A stretch of 64,000 bases of DNA, from positions 62,001 through 126,000 of the forward strand of contig CANLOV010000010.1 of the NCBI GenBank assembly GCA_947492955.1, read 5' to 3'. The notes beneath the pieces were generated by a model. That model was not told where the DNA came from, searched no databases, and saw only the letters and a list, made by a program, of their open reading frames with translations. Position numbers and translations under genes: made by a program. This DNA is from an uncultured Cellulophaga sp. (GTDB lineage: Bacteria > Bacteroidota > Bacteroidia > Flavobacteriales > Flavobacteriaceae). Below, one piece after another: positions 1 to 9,734 of the stretch; the stretch's first letter is position 1; each line of letters starts with the position of its first letter.

Positions 1-1375
1 CACCCGCTACTTTATTTCCTAAACCTGTAGCTGCCCAATACACCCCCATCATTAGTGCCATGTAACGTGCTGGTGCTAGTTTTGTAAAGAATGATAAAGA
101 AACTGGCGACAAACACAGCTCACCAATGGTATGAAACATATAGGCCAACACCAACCAGTACATAGCAGAGCTACCATTACTTTGGTACTCCATAGAGGCA
201 AAAACCATATATATAAAACCAATACCCATAATAATAACACCTGTTGCCATCTTAAATAAAGACCCTGCTTCTTTTCCTTTTAATTTACGCTTTGCCCATA
301 TATTAGCAATAAGTACGGCAAACAAAATAATAAACCCAGGATTAGCAGACTGAAACCATGCAGATGGTACTTCCCACCCAAACAAATCTCTATTTGTTTT
401 TTGTTCTGCATATAAGTTCATTAATCCTCCCATTTGCTCAAAACAGCCCCAAAAAACAATTACTATTAGTAAAGATAAAAGCAATACTACGTACCTATCT
501 TTCTCTACTTGTCCGTTTAAGTTTTTATATATCATCATCATTACCCCTGTAACCAAAGCAATAACAATATATAGTGCCGTATAACCCCAACTATCTGCTC
601 CATTATATGTATAGCCAGCATAAACAGCATAGATCATCATTAAACCTACAATTCCTATATGCAAAGGCGATTTAACTAATTGACTGATTAAGGTCCCAAT
701 ACTAACATCATTAGATTTTTCTTCTGCCGTTGGAGCATTACCCACATGTATTAAGTAGCGTTGCCCATATAAATAAACCATTAGTCCCAATAACATACCT
801 AAACCTGCCAAGCCAAAACCATAATGCCAACCATACACTTTAGCTACTAAACCTACAGATAAAGAAGCTAAAAAAGAACCCAAATTAATACCCACATAAA
901 AGATACTAAAGCCTTTATCTCTTCTAATATCGTTCTGCTTATACAAGCCCCCTACCATAGTAGAAATATTAGGTTTTAACATGCCCACACCTAATATTAC
1001 AAAACCAAGACCTGCATAATAAGCCCAAAGCGCTTCTATGGCCAAAACACCATGCCCAATAGTTAATAAAATGGCACCAATAGTTACTGCTTTTTTTTGC
1101 CCTATATACCTATCGGCTATAAATCCTCCTGGAATACTCATTAAATATACCAACATAGTATACCAACCATACAATGCTAAAGCTTCCCCTTCTAACCAAC
1201 CTAAACCACTTTGTCCGTTTTCTTGTAGTGTTTTTGCGGTCATATATAACACTAACAAAGCTCGCATACCATAGTAGGAAAAACGCTCCCATGTTTCGGT
1301 AAAAAATAAAATAAATAGCCCTATTGGATGGCCAAAAAGTTCTTTTTGATGTGGTTTTTCTATGCTGTTTACCAT
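1..1375 (-). CDS. Peptide MFS transporter of the POT/PTR family (3' end outside window)
   Basis: Reading the minus strand from ATG at 1375 gives an open frame of 458 codons to the window edge. It begins MVNSIEKPHQKELFGHP and runs into ETWERFSYYGMRALLVLYM, the first-helix signature of proton-dependent oligopeptide transporters. Further inside, HTIGELCLSPV and VYWAATGLGNKVAG are typical of the C-terminal half of this family. These inner-membrane proteins import di- and tripeptides with protons. The protein is truncated at its C-terminus by the window boundary only. The next minus-strand gene upstream, a dipeptidyl peptidase, ends 12 bases away. Peptidase and peptide importer are therefore probably one peptide-utilisation unit, which is inferred from spacing and function. 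Confidence 0.93.
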   Translation of the reverse strand, partial: MVNSIEKPHQKELFGHPIGLFILFFTETWERFSYYGMRALLVLYMTAKTLQENGQSGLGWLEGEALALYGWYTMLVYLMSIPGGFIADRYIGQKKAVTIGAILLTIGHGVLAIEALWAYYAGLGFVILGVGMLKPNISTMVGGLYKQNDIRRDKGFSIFYVGINLGSFLASLSVGLVAKVYGWHYGFGLAGLGMLLGLMVYLYGQRYLIHVGNAPTAEEKSNDVSIGTLISQLVKSPLHIGIVGLMMIYAVYAGYTYNGADSWGYTALYIVIALVTGVMMMIYKNLNGQVEKDRYVVLLLSLLIVIVFWGCFEQMGGLMNLYAEQKTNRDLFGWEVPSAWFQSANPGFIILFAVLIANIWAKRKLKGKEAGSLFKMATGVIIMGIGFIYMVFASMEYQSNGSSAMYWLVLAYMFHTIGELCLSPVSLSFFTKLAPARYMALMMGVYWAATGLGNKVAG

Positions 1376-1386
1376 GTAGGTTTATA

Positions 1387-3552
1387 TTATAAATTATTTT
1401 TAATGAAGTTCGTCATTTTTGTATACAGATGTAATCTTGTATTACCTCCATAAATTCCGTGTGTTTTATCGGGATAAATACTCCACTCGAACTGTTTATT
1501 AGCTTGCACCAAAGCTTCTACCATACGCATGGTATTTTGCACATGTACATTATCGTCTCCCGACCCATGTACCAACAGATATTTTCCTTTTAATAATTCT
1601 GGGTAATTAAAAGGTGAATTATCATCATAACCACTTGGATTCTCTTGTGGTGTTTGCATGTAACGTTCTGTATAAATAGTATCATAAAAACGCCAGCTAG
1701 TTACCGGTGCTACAGCTATTGCCATTTCAAACACATCGTTACCTTTTAATAAACAATTGGTAGACATAAAACCACCGTAACTCCAGCCCCAAATACCTGT
1801 TCTATCTTCATCTATATACGCTAACTTACTTAATTGTTTAGCTGCTTCAATCTGGTCTTCAACTTCATATTTACCTAATTCTTTCTGAGTCACTTTTTTA
1901 AAATCGCGTCCTTTATATCCCGTACCTCTACCATCTACACATGCAACAATATAACCTTCGGATGCTAACATTTGATACCAATAATCATTATAACTCATCC
2001 AACTATTTGATACTTGCTGCGAACCAGGACCGCTGTATTGAAACATAAATAATGGATATTTTTTTGAGGCATCAAAATTAGCAGGTTTAATCATCCACAT
2101 ATTTAAATCATTACCATTTACAGCTAATGTTGAAAATTCTTTAGGACTTATTTCATAAGATTTTAATTTTCTTAAAATCCCTGAATTATCCTGAATATCT
2201 TTTATTTTCTCTCCTTTTAATGCTTTATATAGACTATACACTGGTGGACTTGTAACACTAGAGTGGGTGTTTATAAAATAGGTGAAATCTGCACTAAAGT
2301 CTGCACTATTTTGCCCCTCTTTTACCGCCAATTTATTTTTATCATCTCCACTACTCGATACAGAATATACGCCTCTATTAATAGAACCATTTTCGGTAGA
2401 TTGATAATATACTCTATCCTCATTAGCATCGTAACCATAATAACTGGTAACTTCCCATGCTCCTTTTGTTACTTGGCTCATTAACTCACCATCTTCATTG
2501 TATAGGTAAATATGATTATAACCATCTTTTTCGCTTGTCCATATAAAACTATCATCTGCTAAGAATGTTAGATCATCTTTAATATCTATATAGGCAGCGT
2601 CTTTTTCTTCTAATAAAACAGACACCTTATTGTTTTTTGCATTTACACTATACATCTTTAAATAATTCTGATGTCTGTTTAATGTCTGTACGCTTAAATA
2701 ATTAGGATTGTTCATCCATTTTATACGTGGTATATAATAAGTATTATTTAAATCTATAGCATCTATTTTTCCTGATGCTACATCTAACATATGCAAGGAT
2801 ACAAGTGCATTATCTTCACCAGCTTTGGGATATTTAAATTGATATTGAAAAGGATATAAATTAGTTCCATATACATCCATAGAAAACTCTGGCACTTGCG
2901 ATTCATCAAAACGTAAAAAAGCTATTTTAGAACCATCCGAATTCCATTCAAAAGCTCTTACAAAGGCAAACTCTTCTTCATAAACCCAATCTGTAACTCC
3001 GTTAATAATTTTATTAGGCACTCCGTCTGTAGTAATTTGTTGAGTAGTTTGCGCTGCTATATCAAAAATGTAAATGTTATTTTGCAATACATAAGCAACT
3101 TTAGCCCCATCTGGAGAAAAAGCAGGTTCTTGTATTTTATACTCAGATATTTTAATATTTTTTCTTGATGCAAGGTCGTACACATAATACACGCCTAAAG
3201 TAGAATGCCTAAAAATACCTTCTAACTCCGTAGCCAATAACAATTTAGTTTCATCTTTATTAAACTCGTAAGAAGTAAAATAATCTACACCTTCCAAATC
3301 TGCAGAAGAAACAATAGTATTTACTTTTTTTAGCGTTTCATAATCGTACCTATCTACAGTACTAGCTCTGGTAGCACGATTAAAATTTAGTATCGTATAC
3401 TGCTTTCCATTTTTCATGGATTGTAAGGCATCTAAATATTCTGTTCTAAACTGCCCAGACCAAATTTCTTCTAACGAAATTTTCTTTTGCTGTGCCTCTA
3501 AAGAACTTAGGCAGAAAACCACAAATAGTGCTAAAAATATTTTTTTCATCAT
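1387..3552 (-). CDS. S9 family peptidase, dipeptidyl peptidase IV type
   Basis: The 721-residue product has an N-terminal signal peptide (MMKKIFLALFVVFCLSSLEAQ), a beta-propeller region of the DPPIV_N type and a C-terminal alpha/beta-hydrolase of the prolyl oligopeptidase family. Catalytic residues are visible: Ser in GWSYGG, Asp in the SGDDNVH segment and His in DKTHGIYGG. The enzyme should release X-Pro or X-Ala dipeptides from peptide N-termini in the periplasm. The frame opens upstream at a GTG (3594), but ATG at 3552 directly precedes the signal peptide and is preferred; ATG at 3549 is also possible. It lies just upstream of a peptide transporter on the same strand, which fits uptake of the released dipeptides. 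Confidence 0.95.
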   Translation of the reverse strand: MMKKIFLALFVVFCLSSLEAQQKKISLEEIWSGQFRTEYLDALQSMKNGKQYTILNFNRATRASTVDRYDYETLKKVNTIVSSADLEGVDYFTSYEFNKDETKLLLATELEGIFRHSTLGVYYVYDLASRKNIKISEYKIQEPAFSPDGAKVAYVLQNNIYIFDIAAQTTQQITTDGVPNKIINGVTDWVYEEEFAFVRAFEWNSDGSKIAFLRFDESQVPEFSMDVYGTNLYPFQYQFKYPKAGEDNALVSLHMLDVASGKIDAIDLNNTYYIPRIKWMNNPNYLSVQTLNRHQNYLKMYSVNAKNNKVSVLLEEKDAAYIDIKDDLTFLADDSFIWTSEKDGYNHIYLYNEDGELMSQVTKGAWEVTSYYGYDANEDRVYYQSTENGSINRGVYSVSSSGDDKNKLAVKEGQNSADFSADFTYFINTHSSVTSPPVYSLYKALKGEKIKDIQDNSGILRKLKSYEISPKEFSTLAVNGNDLNMWMIKPANFDASKKYPLFMFQYSGPGSQQVSNSWMSYNDYWYQMLASEGYIVACVDGRGTGYKGRDFKKVTQKELGKYEVEDQIEAAKQLSKLAYIDEDRTGIWGWSYGGFMSTNCLLKGNDVFEMAIAVAPVTSWRFYDTIYTERYMQTPQENPSGYDDNSPFNYPELLKGKYLLVHGSGDDNVHVQNTMRMVEALVQANKQFEWSIYPDKTHGIYGGNTRLHLYTKMTNFIKNNL

Positions 3553-3678
3553 TCTCTTATATTTACAATACACCAAGTTTACTAATAATTTCACAAAAAA
3601 CTAAACTTTAAGTTTTATTTATAACACTTTTTAAAATTCTGATATTTAAAGTATCTTAAAATTACTATCTACTTATAT

Positions 3679-3686
3679 TATCTTTG
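3679..3686 (+). promoter_or_regulatory. Candidate Bacteroidota -7 element for the mevalonate operon
   Basis: TATCTTTG matches the TAnnTTTG consensus of the Bacteroidota primary sigma factor and lies 21 bases before the start codon of the HMG-CoA reductase gene. A convincing TTG at -33 is not seen, so this rests on one element. Confidence 0.45.
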
Positions 3687-3707
3687 AATTTTTGAAAACA
3701 AACTTAT

Positions 3708-5027
3708 ATGAAACTGCCTGTTGAAGGATTTTCTAAACTTAGCAAAGAAGAAAAATTAAATTGGATTGCTTCTAATTACACCCACAATGCTGATGCTACA
3801 AAAACAATATTAAAACAATATTGGAATTCTAGCACCGATTTACAAAAACTGCACGATGAGTTTATAGAAAATACAATTACCAACTATTACCTACCATTAG
3901 GAATTGCTCCTAATTTTTTAATTAACGATAAGCTATATGCTGTTCCTATGGCTATAGAAGAAAGTTCTGTAGTGGCAGCAGCTAGCAAAGCTGCCAAATT
4001 TTGGCTGTCTCGTGGTGGATTTAAAACCACTATTTTAGGCACAGAAAAAGTAGGACAAGTACATTTTATATACAAAGGAGACACTAGTAAACTAAAAGAT
4101 TTTTTTAAGCTATTAACTCCTATTTTGCGTTCCGATGCTATTGCTATTACCAAAAATATGGAAAAACGTGGCGGCGGAATTTCTAATATAGAATTACGAG
4201 ATAAAACTGCCGATATAGAAAACTACTATCAATTACATTGTACGTTTGAAACCCTAGATGCTATGGGGGCCAACTTTATTAATTCTTGCTTAGAACAATT
4301 TGCAACTACTTTAAAAAGGGAAGCCCAATCTTTTTCTTTATTCACAAACCAAGAAAAAGATATTGAAGTAGTTATGAGTATACTTTCTAACTATGTTCCA
4401 AATTGTTTGGTAAGAGCAGAAGTTAGTTGCCCTGTAGAGGATTTAAATGTTGAAAAATCTATTAGCCCACTAGATTTTGCTAAAAAAATGGTACGAGCGG
4501 TTTCTATTGCTAAAGTAGAACCTTATAGAGCCGTTACGCACAATAAAGGGATCATGAATGGTATTGATGCTGTTGTATTAGCCACAGGAAACGATTTTAG
4601 AGCCATAGAAGCAGGCGTACATGCTTATGCTGCTAAAAATGGTTCCTATACCAGTTTAACAAATGCTAGTATAGAGGATAATATCTTTAAGTTTTGGATT
4701 AATATTCCGTTAGCCCTAGGAACTATTGGTGGTTTAACAAGCTTACATCCTTTGGCTAAACTTGCCTTAGAAATTTTACAAAAACCCTCTGCAAAAGAAT
4801 TAATGCAAATTGTAGCTGCCGCTGGTTTAGCTCAAAATTTTGCCGCTGTACGCTCTTTAGTAACTACAGGAATACAAAAAGGGCACATGAAAATGCACTT
4901 GCAAAACATTCTAAACCAATTAGAAGCTTCTGAGCAACAAAAAGAAATACTAATAAAACATTTTGAAAAAAATACAGTAACACACAGTGCTGTAATAGAT
5001 GCTTTTAATAAACTAAGCAAACACTAA
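3708..5027 (+). CDS. mvaA: Hydroxymethylglutaryl-CoA reductase, class II
   Basis: The 439-residue product matches class II HMG-CoA reductase in length and motifs. These include LPLGIAPNFLIN near residue 65, the catalytic Glu region AIEESSVVAAASKAA, HNKGIMNGIDAVVLATGND with the catalytic Lys and Asp, and a C-terminal KGHMKMH carrying the catalytic His. Class II enzymes were first known from mevalonate degradation. In Flavobacteriaceae, which use the mevalonate route to isoprenoids, this enzyme is taken to form mevalonate from HMG-CoA. The stop codon overlaps the ATG of the next gene by one base (TAATG), so the two genes are translationally coupled, and the neighbour is a GHMP kinase of the same pathway. 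Cytosolic, no signal peptide. Confidence 0.93.
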   Translation: MKLPVEGFSKLSKEEKLNWIASNYTHNADATKTILKQYWNSSTDLQKLHDEFIENTITNYYLPLGIAPNFLINDKLYAVPMAIEESSVVAAASKAAKFWLSRGGFKTTILGTEKVGQVHFIYKGDTSKLKDFFKLLTPILRSDAIAITKNMEKRGGGISNIELRDKTADIENYYQLHCTFETLDAMGANFINSCLEQFATTLKREAQSFSLFTNQEKDIEVVMSILSNYVPNCLVRAEVSCPVEDLNVEKSISPLDFAKKMVRAVSIAKVEPYRAVTHNKGIMNGIDAVVLATGNDFRAIEAGVHAYAAKNGSYTSLTNASIEDNIFKFWINIPLALGTIGGLTSLHPLAKLALEILQKPSAKELMQIVAAAGLAQNFAAVRSLVTTGIQKGHMKMHLQNILNQLEASEQQKEILIKHFEKNTVTHSAVIDAFNKLSKH

Positions 5028-5968
5028 TGAACGAAAAATTATTCTATAGTAACGGAAAGTTATTAATATCTGGAGAATATGCTGTTTTAGATGGTGCATT
5101 AAGTTTAGCTGTACCCACAAAATATGGACAATTACTATCTGCCAAAAAAATTAGCGACAATAAAATTATTTGGAATAGTCTAGATGATAAGGGGAATACA
5201 TGGTTCTCTACCCGCATTACAATAGTTAGAGACTCTTTAACTAATGTAGTAACACTTAGTTTAGAAAACCCTAAAGATAATGAGCTAGAAACCACTAAAA
5301 CATTAATTAGCATTCTAAATGAAGCTATAAAAATGAATCCTGATTTTTTAGCTAAAAAACATGGATATATTATAAATACAAAGTTAACTTTCCCTAAAGA
5401 TTGGGGTTTAGGCTCTTCTTCTACACTTATAAACAATATTGCAAATTGGGCAAAGGTTGATGCTTTTAAATTACTCTGGAACTCTTTTTCTGGTAGTGGT
5501 TACGATATTGCTTGCGCGCAACACAATTACCCAATAACGTACCAAGTAAAAGACAAGAAGCCTACCGTAAAAAAAGTAGCATTTAACCCTCCTTTTAAAG
5601 ATCAGCTCTATTTTGTGTATTTAAACCAAAAACAAAATAGCAGAGAAGGTATTCAACAATATAAAAACATAGCAGTAGATAAAGCCGAGTTTATTTCGAA
5701 AATTTCTGAATTAACAGTTCAAATATCCGAAGCTACAACCATTACTGAATTTAATACTTTAATTGCTGCACACGAACAGCTTATAGCGGACTTAACAAAA
5801 ACACCTACAGTAAAAGAACGCCTATTCCCCGACTTTACTGGCGAATTAAAAAGTTTAGGTGCTTGGGGCGGAGATTTTGTTTTAGCTACCGGTACGCCAA
5901 GAGATATACGTTATTTTAAAAGAAAAGGATACGACGTGGTTATATCTTATAAAGATATGATATTATAA
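5027..5968 (+). CDS. GHMP kinase of the GYDIA subfamily (mevalonate pathway candidate)
   Basis: The 313-residue product begins NGKLLISGEYAVLDGALSLAVP, the N-terminal GHMP-kinase signature (substrate side), and carries the phosphate-binding loop GLGSSSTL near residue 125 and the subfamily tag SGSGYDIACAQ. It resembles mevalonate or phosphomevalonate kinases and is co-transcribed with HMG-CoA reductase through a one-base overlap, so a role in phosphorylating mevalonate or a derivative is likely. The exact substrate cannot be read from the sequence. It is shorter in its C-terminal part than classical mevalonate kinases. It ends about 40 bases before a strong hairpin terminator shared with the convergent gene. 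Confidence 0.85.
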   Translation: MNEKLFYSNGKLLISGEYAVLDGALSLAVPTKYGQLLSAKKISDNKIIWNSLDDKGNTWFSTRITIVRDSLTNVVTLSLENPKDNELETTKTLISILNEAIKMNPDFLAKKHGYIINTKLTFPKDWGLGSSSTLINNIANWAKVDAFKLLWNSFSGSGYDIACAQHNYPITYQVKDKKPTVKKVAFNPPFKDQLYFVYLNQKQNSREGIQQYKNIAVDKAEFISKISELTVQISEATTITEFNTLIAAHEQLIADLTKTPTVKERLFPDFTGELKSLGAWGGDFVLATGTPRDIRYFKRKGYDVVISYKDMIL

Positions 5969-6010
5969 ATCGCGTATAGATTTAAAAGGATATAATACAC
6001 ATCTTATTAT

Positions 6011-6050
6011 AAAAATCAAAGCCTTCCAAATTTGGAAGGCTTTGATTTTT
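6011..6050. terminator. Bidirectional hairpin terminator
   Basis: A perfect 40-bp inverted repeat: each arm is 20 bases, AAAAATCAAAGCCTTCCAAA and its exact complement. T-runs leave the stem in both directions. It sits between the mevalonate operon (plus) and the PpiD-like gene (minus), so it can end both transcripts. Confidence 0.9.
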
Positions 6051-6066
6051 ATATACTTTAATTCTA

Positions 6067-8148
6067 CTAGTAGAAAGAAGCTCTGTTATCTATGATTTCC
6101 GACCCTTCTTTTAATGCGTTATATACTGCAGAATTTACTCTTGCCGCACCAGAAGACTTTAAAGAATTAGCATACGTACTATAGTTATCTAAAGCTGTAG
6201 CTTCTTCTTTTTTAGTTACTGTTAACATAAATACACCACTCTCACCTTGTATTAAACCAGATGTAGCATCTTTACCTAAAGCAAATGCTGTACCTACCAC
6301 CAATGGCTCTCTACCAGAACCTGGAATTGTTGGTGACTTTACAGTTAATGCAGATGCTGTCAATGTTGAAACGTTATTATTTTTAGCAAAATCTTCTAAA
6401 GACTTACCACTATTAGCCGCAATTATTTGTGCTGCTTTTTTCTCTTTACGCACCTTAGGAAGCACTGTTGCCGATGCATCTTCTGCATTCATTAATCCTT
6501 CTTTATGCTTTGCTGTTAATTGCGCAATTACATAACCATTATTAATATTAAAACGTTTAATCTCTCCTATATCTGTCCCTTCATTAAAAGCCCATTGAAC
6601 AATTGACCTTTGAGCTCCAAGACCTGGTAAATTCTCATCTAACTCTTTTATTTTATTTACAGGCTTAACATCGTATGTTTTCTCTTTTGCTAAATCTGTA
6701 AATTCTTTTTTACCATCAATACTCTCCATTTCAAACTTGGTAGCATCTTCAAATAATTTATTGATAGTTTCCTCAGAAGGCTCTATATCTCTTACTAAAG
6801 TTGCTATTTGTACTACATCTTCTTTATCATCTACCTTTATAACATGAAAACCAAAATCTGTTTCTACCATACCGATAGCTCCAACTTTATTTCCAAAAGC
6901 AAAATCATTAAACTTTGGCACCATTTGCCCTTGCTGAAAGTATCCTAAATCTCCTCCTTTAGTAGCAGATGGTCCATCAGAATTATCTCTGGCTAAAGTT
7001 GAAAATAATACACCACTCTTTTTAGCTTCTTTTAATAAATCTTTTGCTTTCTTTTCTGCCTCTTCTTTTGTTCTAGAAGTACCTTCTTTAGCTCTTTGTG
7101 CTCCTTCATAAGCAATAAGTATATGACTTGCTTTTACAGAACCATTTGCTTTTCTATTTACCATTTTAGAAACCTTATAAGCATTACCATCTTTATAAGG
7201 ACCATAAACATCTCCTATAGCTAAAGACATTAAAGTATCTGCAAACTTTGTTGGCAATTGCTTTTTAGCTTTATAAATAGTATCGAACTTAGCATCTGAA
7301 TCTCCGCTATCTAAAAAAGCAGCAACATCTTTGGCTGCTCTAAATCCTTTTTCTCCTTCTATTAAACCAGCTATTTTTTGTTTAATATTGTTTTCATCTG
7401 TTAAAGATGCTTTTTCTTCAAAATAAACAAATTGTAAATCTCTAGATTTATCTTGCTCAAAATCTGTCTTATGCTCATTAATATAAGACGTTATCTCACT
7501 CTTAGAAACTTTAATTGTAGAATCTACTATTGAAGTGTAAGGAACTCTTACATATTTAATATCTACTTTATCGTTCGCTAATTTATAATCTAACTCGCCT
7601 TCTTTTAGTGTTGCACCAACACCAGATTTAATTAAGTTAAAATAAACTTGCTCTTTAGCTCTTTGTATAATAGATTTTTCGTCTTGTAACCACAATTGGT
7701 ATTGCTGTGGGTTATTTGCTTTTAAGTTGGCTATAAATTCTTTAAACTTATACTCATCAAAAACACCACTTTCATTTAAAAATTGAGGACTTTGACTATA
7801 AGACGGATTAGATTTTATAAAGTTTATAATTTGATCCTGCTCAACATCAATCCCTAAATCCTCGAACTCTTGTCCTAAAACAGCACCTCTTAATTGCTGA
7901 TTCCAAACACTATTTACTACCTGAATAGAAGAAGCTCCTCCTCCATATTGTCTTGATGTTGATTCTACCTTACGTCTAAACTCATCAATAGATATTTCTT
8001 CTCCATTTACTTCTGCAACTGCAGAACCTACTTTTTCTCCTCCTGTATCATTACCAAAAACACCTGATATAATAAACGCGAATAAAGCTAAACCTATAAT
8101 CAATATCAATACCGTGGTTTGCCTTCTAATCTTCTCTAATACTGCCAT
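6067..8148 (-). CDS. Membrane-anchored peptidylprolyl isomerase, PpiD/SurA type
   Basis: The 693-residue protein starts with a short cytosolic stretch and one membrane helix (residues about 11-31, TTVLILIIGLALFAFIIS), followed by a SurA/PpiD-type N-terminal helical domain. A parvulin rotamase domain follows in the middle (from KASHILIAYEG to FGFHVIKVDDKE, roughly residues 340-450, with the GGDLGYFQQGQMV motif). The C-terminal half again looks chaperone-like. Such proteins sit in the inner membrane facing the periplasm and help fold outer-membrane proteins. Its neighbours are envelope genes (CorC-type protein, LptC, TPR protein, barrel). It is the last gene of this minus-strand run before the shared terminator. 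Confidence 0.9.
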   Translation of the reverse strand: MAVLEKIRRQTTVLILIIGLALFAFIISGVFGNDTGGEKVGSAVAEVNGEEISIDEFRRKVESTSRQYGGGASSIQVVNSVWNQQLRGAVLGQEFEDLGIDVEQDQIINFIKSNPSYSQSPQFLNESGVFDEYKFKEFIANLKANNPQQYQLWLQDEKSIIQRAKEQVYFNLIKSGVGATLKEGELDYKLANDKVDIKYVRVPYTSIVDSTIKVSKSEITSYINEHKTDFEQDKSRDLQFVYFEEKASLTDENNIKQKIAGLIEGEKGFRAAKDVAAFLDSGDSDAKFDTIYKAKKQLPTKFADTLMSLAIGDVYGPYKDGNAYKVSKMVNRKANGSVKASHILIAYEGAQRAKEGTSRTKEEAEKKAKDLLKEAKKSGVLFSTLARDNSDGPSATKGGDLGYFQQGQMVPKFNDFAFGNKVGAIGMVETDFGFHVIKVDDKEDVVQIATLVRDIEPSEETINKLFEDATKFEMESIDGKKEFTDLAKEKTYDVKPVNKIKELDENLPGLGAQRSIVQWAFNEGTDIGEIKRFNINNGYVIAQLTAKHKEGLMNAEDASATVLPKVRKEKKAAQIIAANSGKSLEDFAKNNNVSTLTASALTVKSPTIPGSGREPLVVGTAFALGKDATSGLIQGESGVFMLTVTKKEEATALDNYSTYANSLKSSGAARVNSAVYNALKEGSEIIDNRASFY

Positions 8149-8238
8149 TCTATAGAATATTTAAATCTGCAGGCGAAAATACCATTTTCTTTTGAAATAA
8201 TAAAAACTAAAAAAAGGGTTGATAAAAAACTATTTAGA

Positions 8239-9528
8239 CTAGTCTTTGTCTAAAATTTGAAGCATTACTAAATTTATTTTAGTATTGGATGCTTCTAATA
8301 TTGTAAACACAAAATTATCTATTTTAATTTCTTCGTTTTGTTCGGGTATTTCTCCTGTTTCATTTACAATTAAGCCTCCTAAAGTTTCGTACTCATCTGT
8401 TTCTGGTAGTTCTAACTTATAATTTTCATTAAGGTAATCTACCTCTAAACGTGCCGATAGTTTATACGTGTTCTCATCTAACTTTTCCTCGTGTAAATCT
8501 ACAGAATCGTGCTCATCTTCTATTTCTCCAAACAACTCCTCTACAATATCTTCTACAGTCATAATTCCTGAAGTACCCCCATACTCATCTAAAACTACAG
8601 AAATACTTTTGCGTTTTTTGGTTAACACATTTAAAATATCGCTAATAAGCATTGTTTCTGGCACAAACTCTACAGGTAAAAGAATACTCTTTATGGTTTT
8701 AGGTTTTTTAAACAATTCAAAGGAATGTACGTAGCCTATAATATTATCTATAGTTTCCTTGTATACAATTATTTTAGAATAACCTGTTTCTATAAATATT
8801 TTTGCTAAATTTTTAGGAGTTTCGTGTAATTCTACCGCTTGTATTTCGGTTCTAGGAATCATAACCTCCCTAGCTTTTACTGCTGTAAATTCTAAGGCAT
8901 TCTGAAAAATTTGTATCTCGGAATCTACCTCATCCTCTTCCTCTACTGTTTCCATTTGCTCAGTTATATAGTCTCCCAATTCTATTTTACTAAAAGCTAG
9001 TTGCACATCGTCTCCATCTGTCTTAAAAAAGGTTTTTAAAATAAAATCTGACACTTTAATAACAAACTCGGAAATGAGAGCAAATAATACGTAAAAAAAA
9101 TAAGCTGGTATTGCCAATACTTTTAATAAAGTGTTGGCATATATCTGAAATAAAACTTTAGGTAAAAATTCTGCTGTTAATAATATAATAAGTGTAGATA
9201 TTACTGTTTGGCTTACCAAACTAAAATCGTGTAACAACAGATACAATGTACTATTTAATGCCGGTTCTAAACTTACAAACCAACGCATTAACAATTTACC
9301 CATGTAAATACCATATACCACCAATGCTATATTATTACCTATAAGCATTGTTGCTATAAATTTTGAGGGCCTTTTGGTAAGTCTTGTTAATATTTTAGAC
9401 AAAAAACCCTCTTGCTTTTTCTCTATTTCTATATGGATTTTATTAGCAGATACAAATGCTATTTCCATTCCAGAAAAAAAGGCAGAAAATAATAACGATA
9501 TTATTATAATGATTATGGAACTATCCAA
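8239..9528 (-). CDS. CNNM/CorC family membrane protein (hemolysin-like, DUF21-CBS-CorC)
   Basis: The 429-residue product has the order DUF21 membrane domain with about four helices (FFSGMEIAFVSANKI near the start), a CBS-domain pair (from VMIPRTEIQAVELHETP, and DEYGGTSGIMTVEDIVEELFGEIEDEHD), and a C-terminal CorC/HlyC domain. Family members are linked to Mg2+ and cobalt transport. The gliding protein GldE belongs to a related group, but the gldD/ssb neighbourhood is absent, so that symbol is not used. The frame starts with TTG at 9528, two bases after the stop of the preceding gene. No in-frame ATG precedes the first membrane helix, so a TTG start is the best reading. Confidence 0.88.
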   Translation of the reverse strand: MDSSIIIIIISLLFSAFFSGMEIAFVSANKIHIEIEKKQEGFLSKILTRLTKRPSKFIATMLIGNNIALVVYGIYMGKLLMRWFVSLEPALNSTLYLLLHDFSLVSQTVISTLIILLTAEFLPKVLFQIYANTLLKVLAIPAYFFYVLFALISEFVIKVSDFILKTFFKTDGDDVQLAFSKIELGDYITEQMETVEEEDEVDSEIQIFQNALEFTAVKAREVMIPRTEIQAVELHETPKNLAKIFIETGYSKIIVYKETIDNIIGYVHSFELFKKPKTIKSILLPVEFVPETMLISDILNVLTKKRKSISVVLDEYGGTSGIMTVEDIVEELFGEIEDEHDSVDLHEEKLDENTYKLSARLEVDYLNENYKLELPETDEYETLGGLIVNETGEIPEQNEEIKIDNFVFTILEASNTKINLVMLQILDKD

Positions 9529-9530
9529 AT

Positions 9531-9734
9531 CTATTCTTGATTTTCTTCTTTACGTTTTTGAAATTTTATTCTATAATTTCTTCTAAACAAAAACATAGCT
9601 ATAGACACCACTCCAAAAAATATAAAAATATAACTATCCTTAGGATTTACTGGCCATATACTAATTACTTTGTAGATAGACATTATTGCTACAATTAAAT
9701 ATAGATACTCTGTATATTTTAAAAACTTTGTCAT
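9531..9734 (-). CDS. Small two-helix membrane protein between LptC and CorC-type genes
   Basis: A 67-residue protein with two hydrophobic segments (about 10-27 and 35-50) and a basic C-terminal tail rich in Arg, Lys and Glu. Its ATG overlaps the stop of the LptC gene (ATGA), and it ends two bases before the next start, so it is translated as part of this operon. No function is recognised. The tight coupling and position suggest a real gene. Confidence 0.7.
   Translation of the reverse strand: MTKFLKYTEYLYLIVAIMSIYKVISIWPVNPKDSYIFIFFGVVSIAMFLFRRNYRIKFQKRKEENQE

Noticed and set aside
1110-1292. Small reading frames within the POT transporter, peptidase and arginine genes on the opposite strand
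   Set aside because: They mirror real genes in other frames, have no own context or motifs and are explained by codon use of the true genes.
3552-3594. GTG start at 3594 for the dipeptidyl peptidase
   Set aside because: It adds 14 residues in front of a clean signal peptide; the ATG pair at 3552/3549 is in the normal position.
8239-9528. Naming the CorC-type gene gldE
   Set aside because: The neighbourhood lacks gldD, ssb and mutY; the family is broad, so the name would over-reach.
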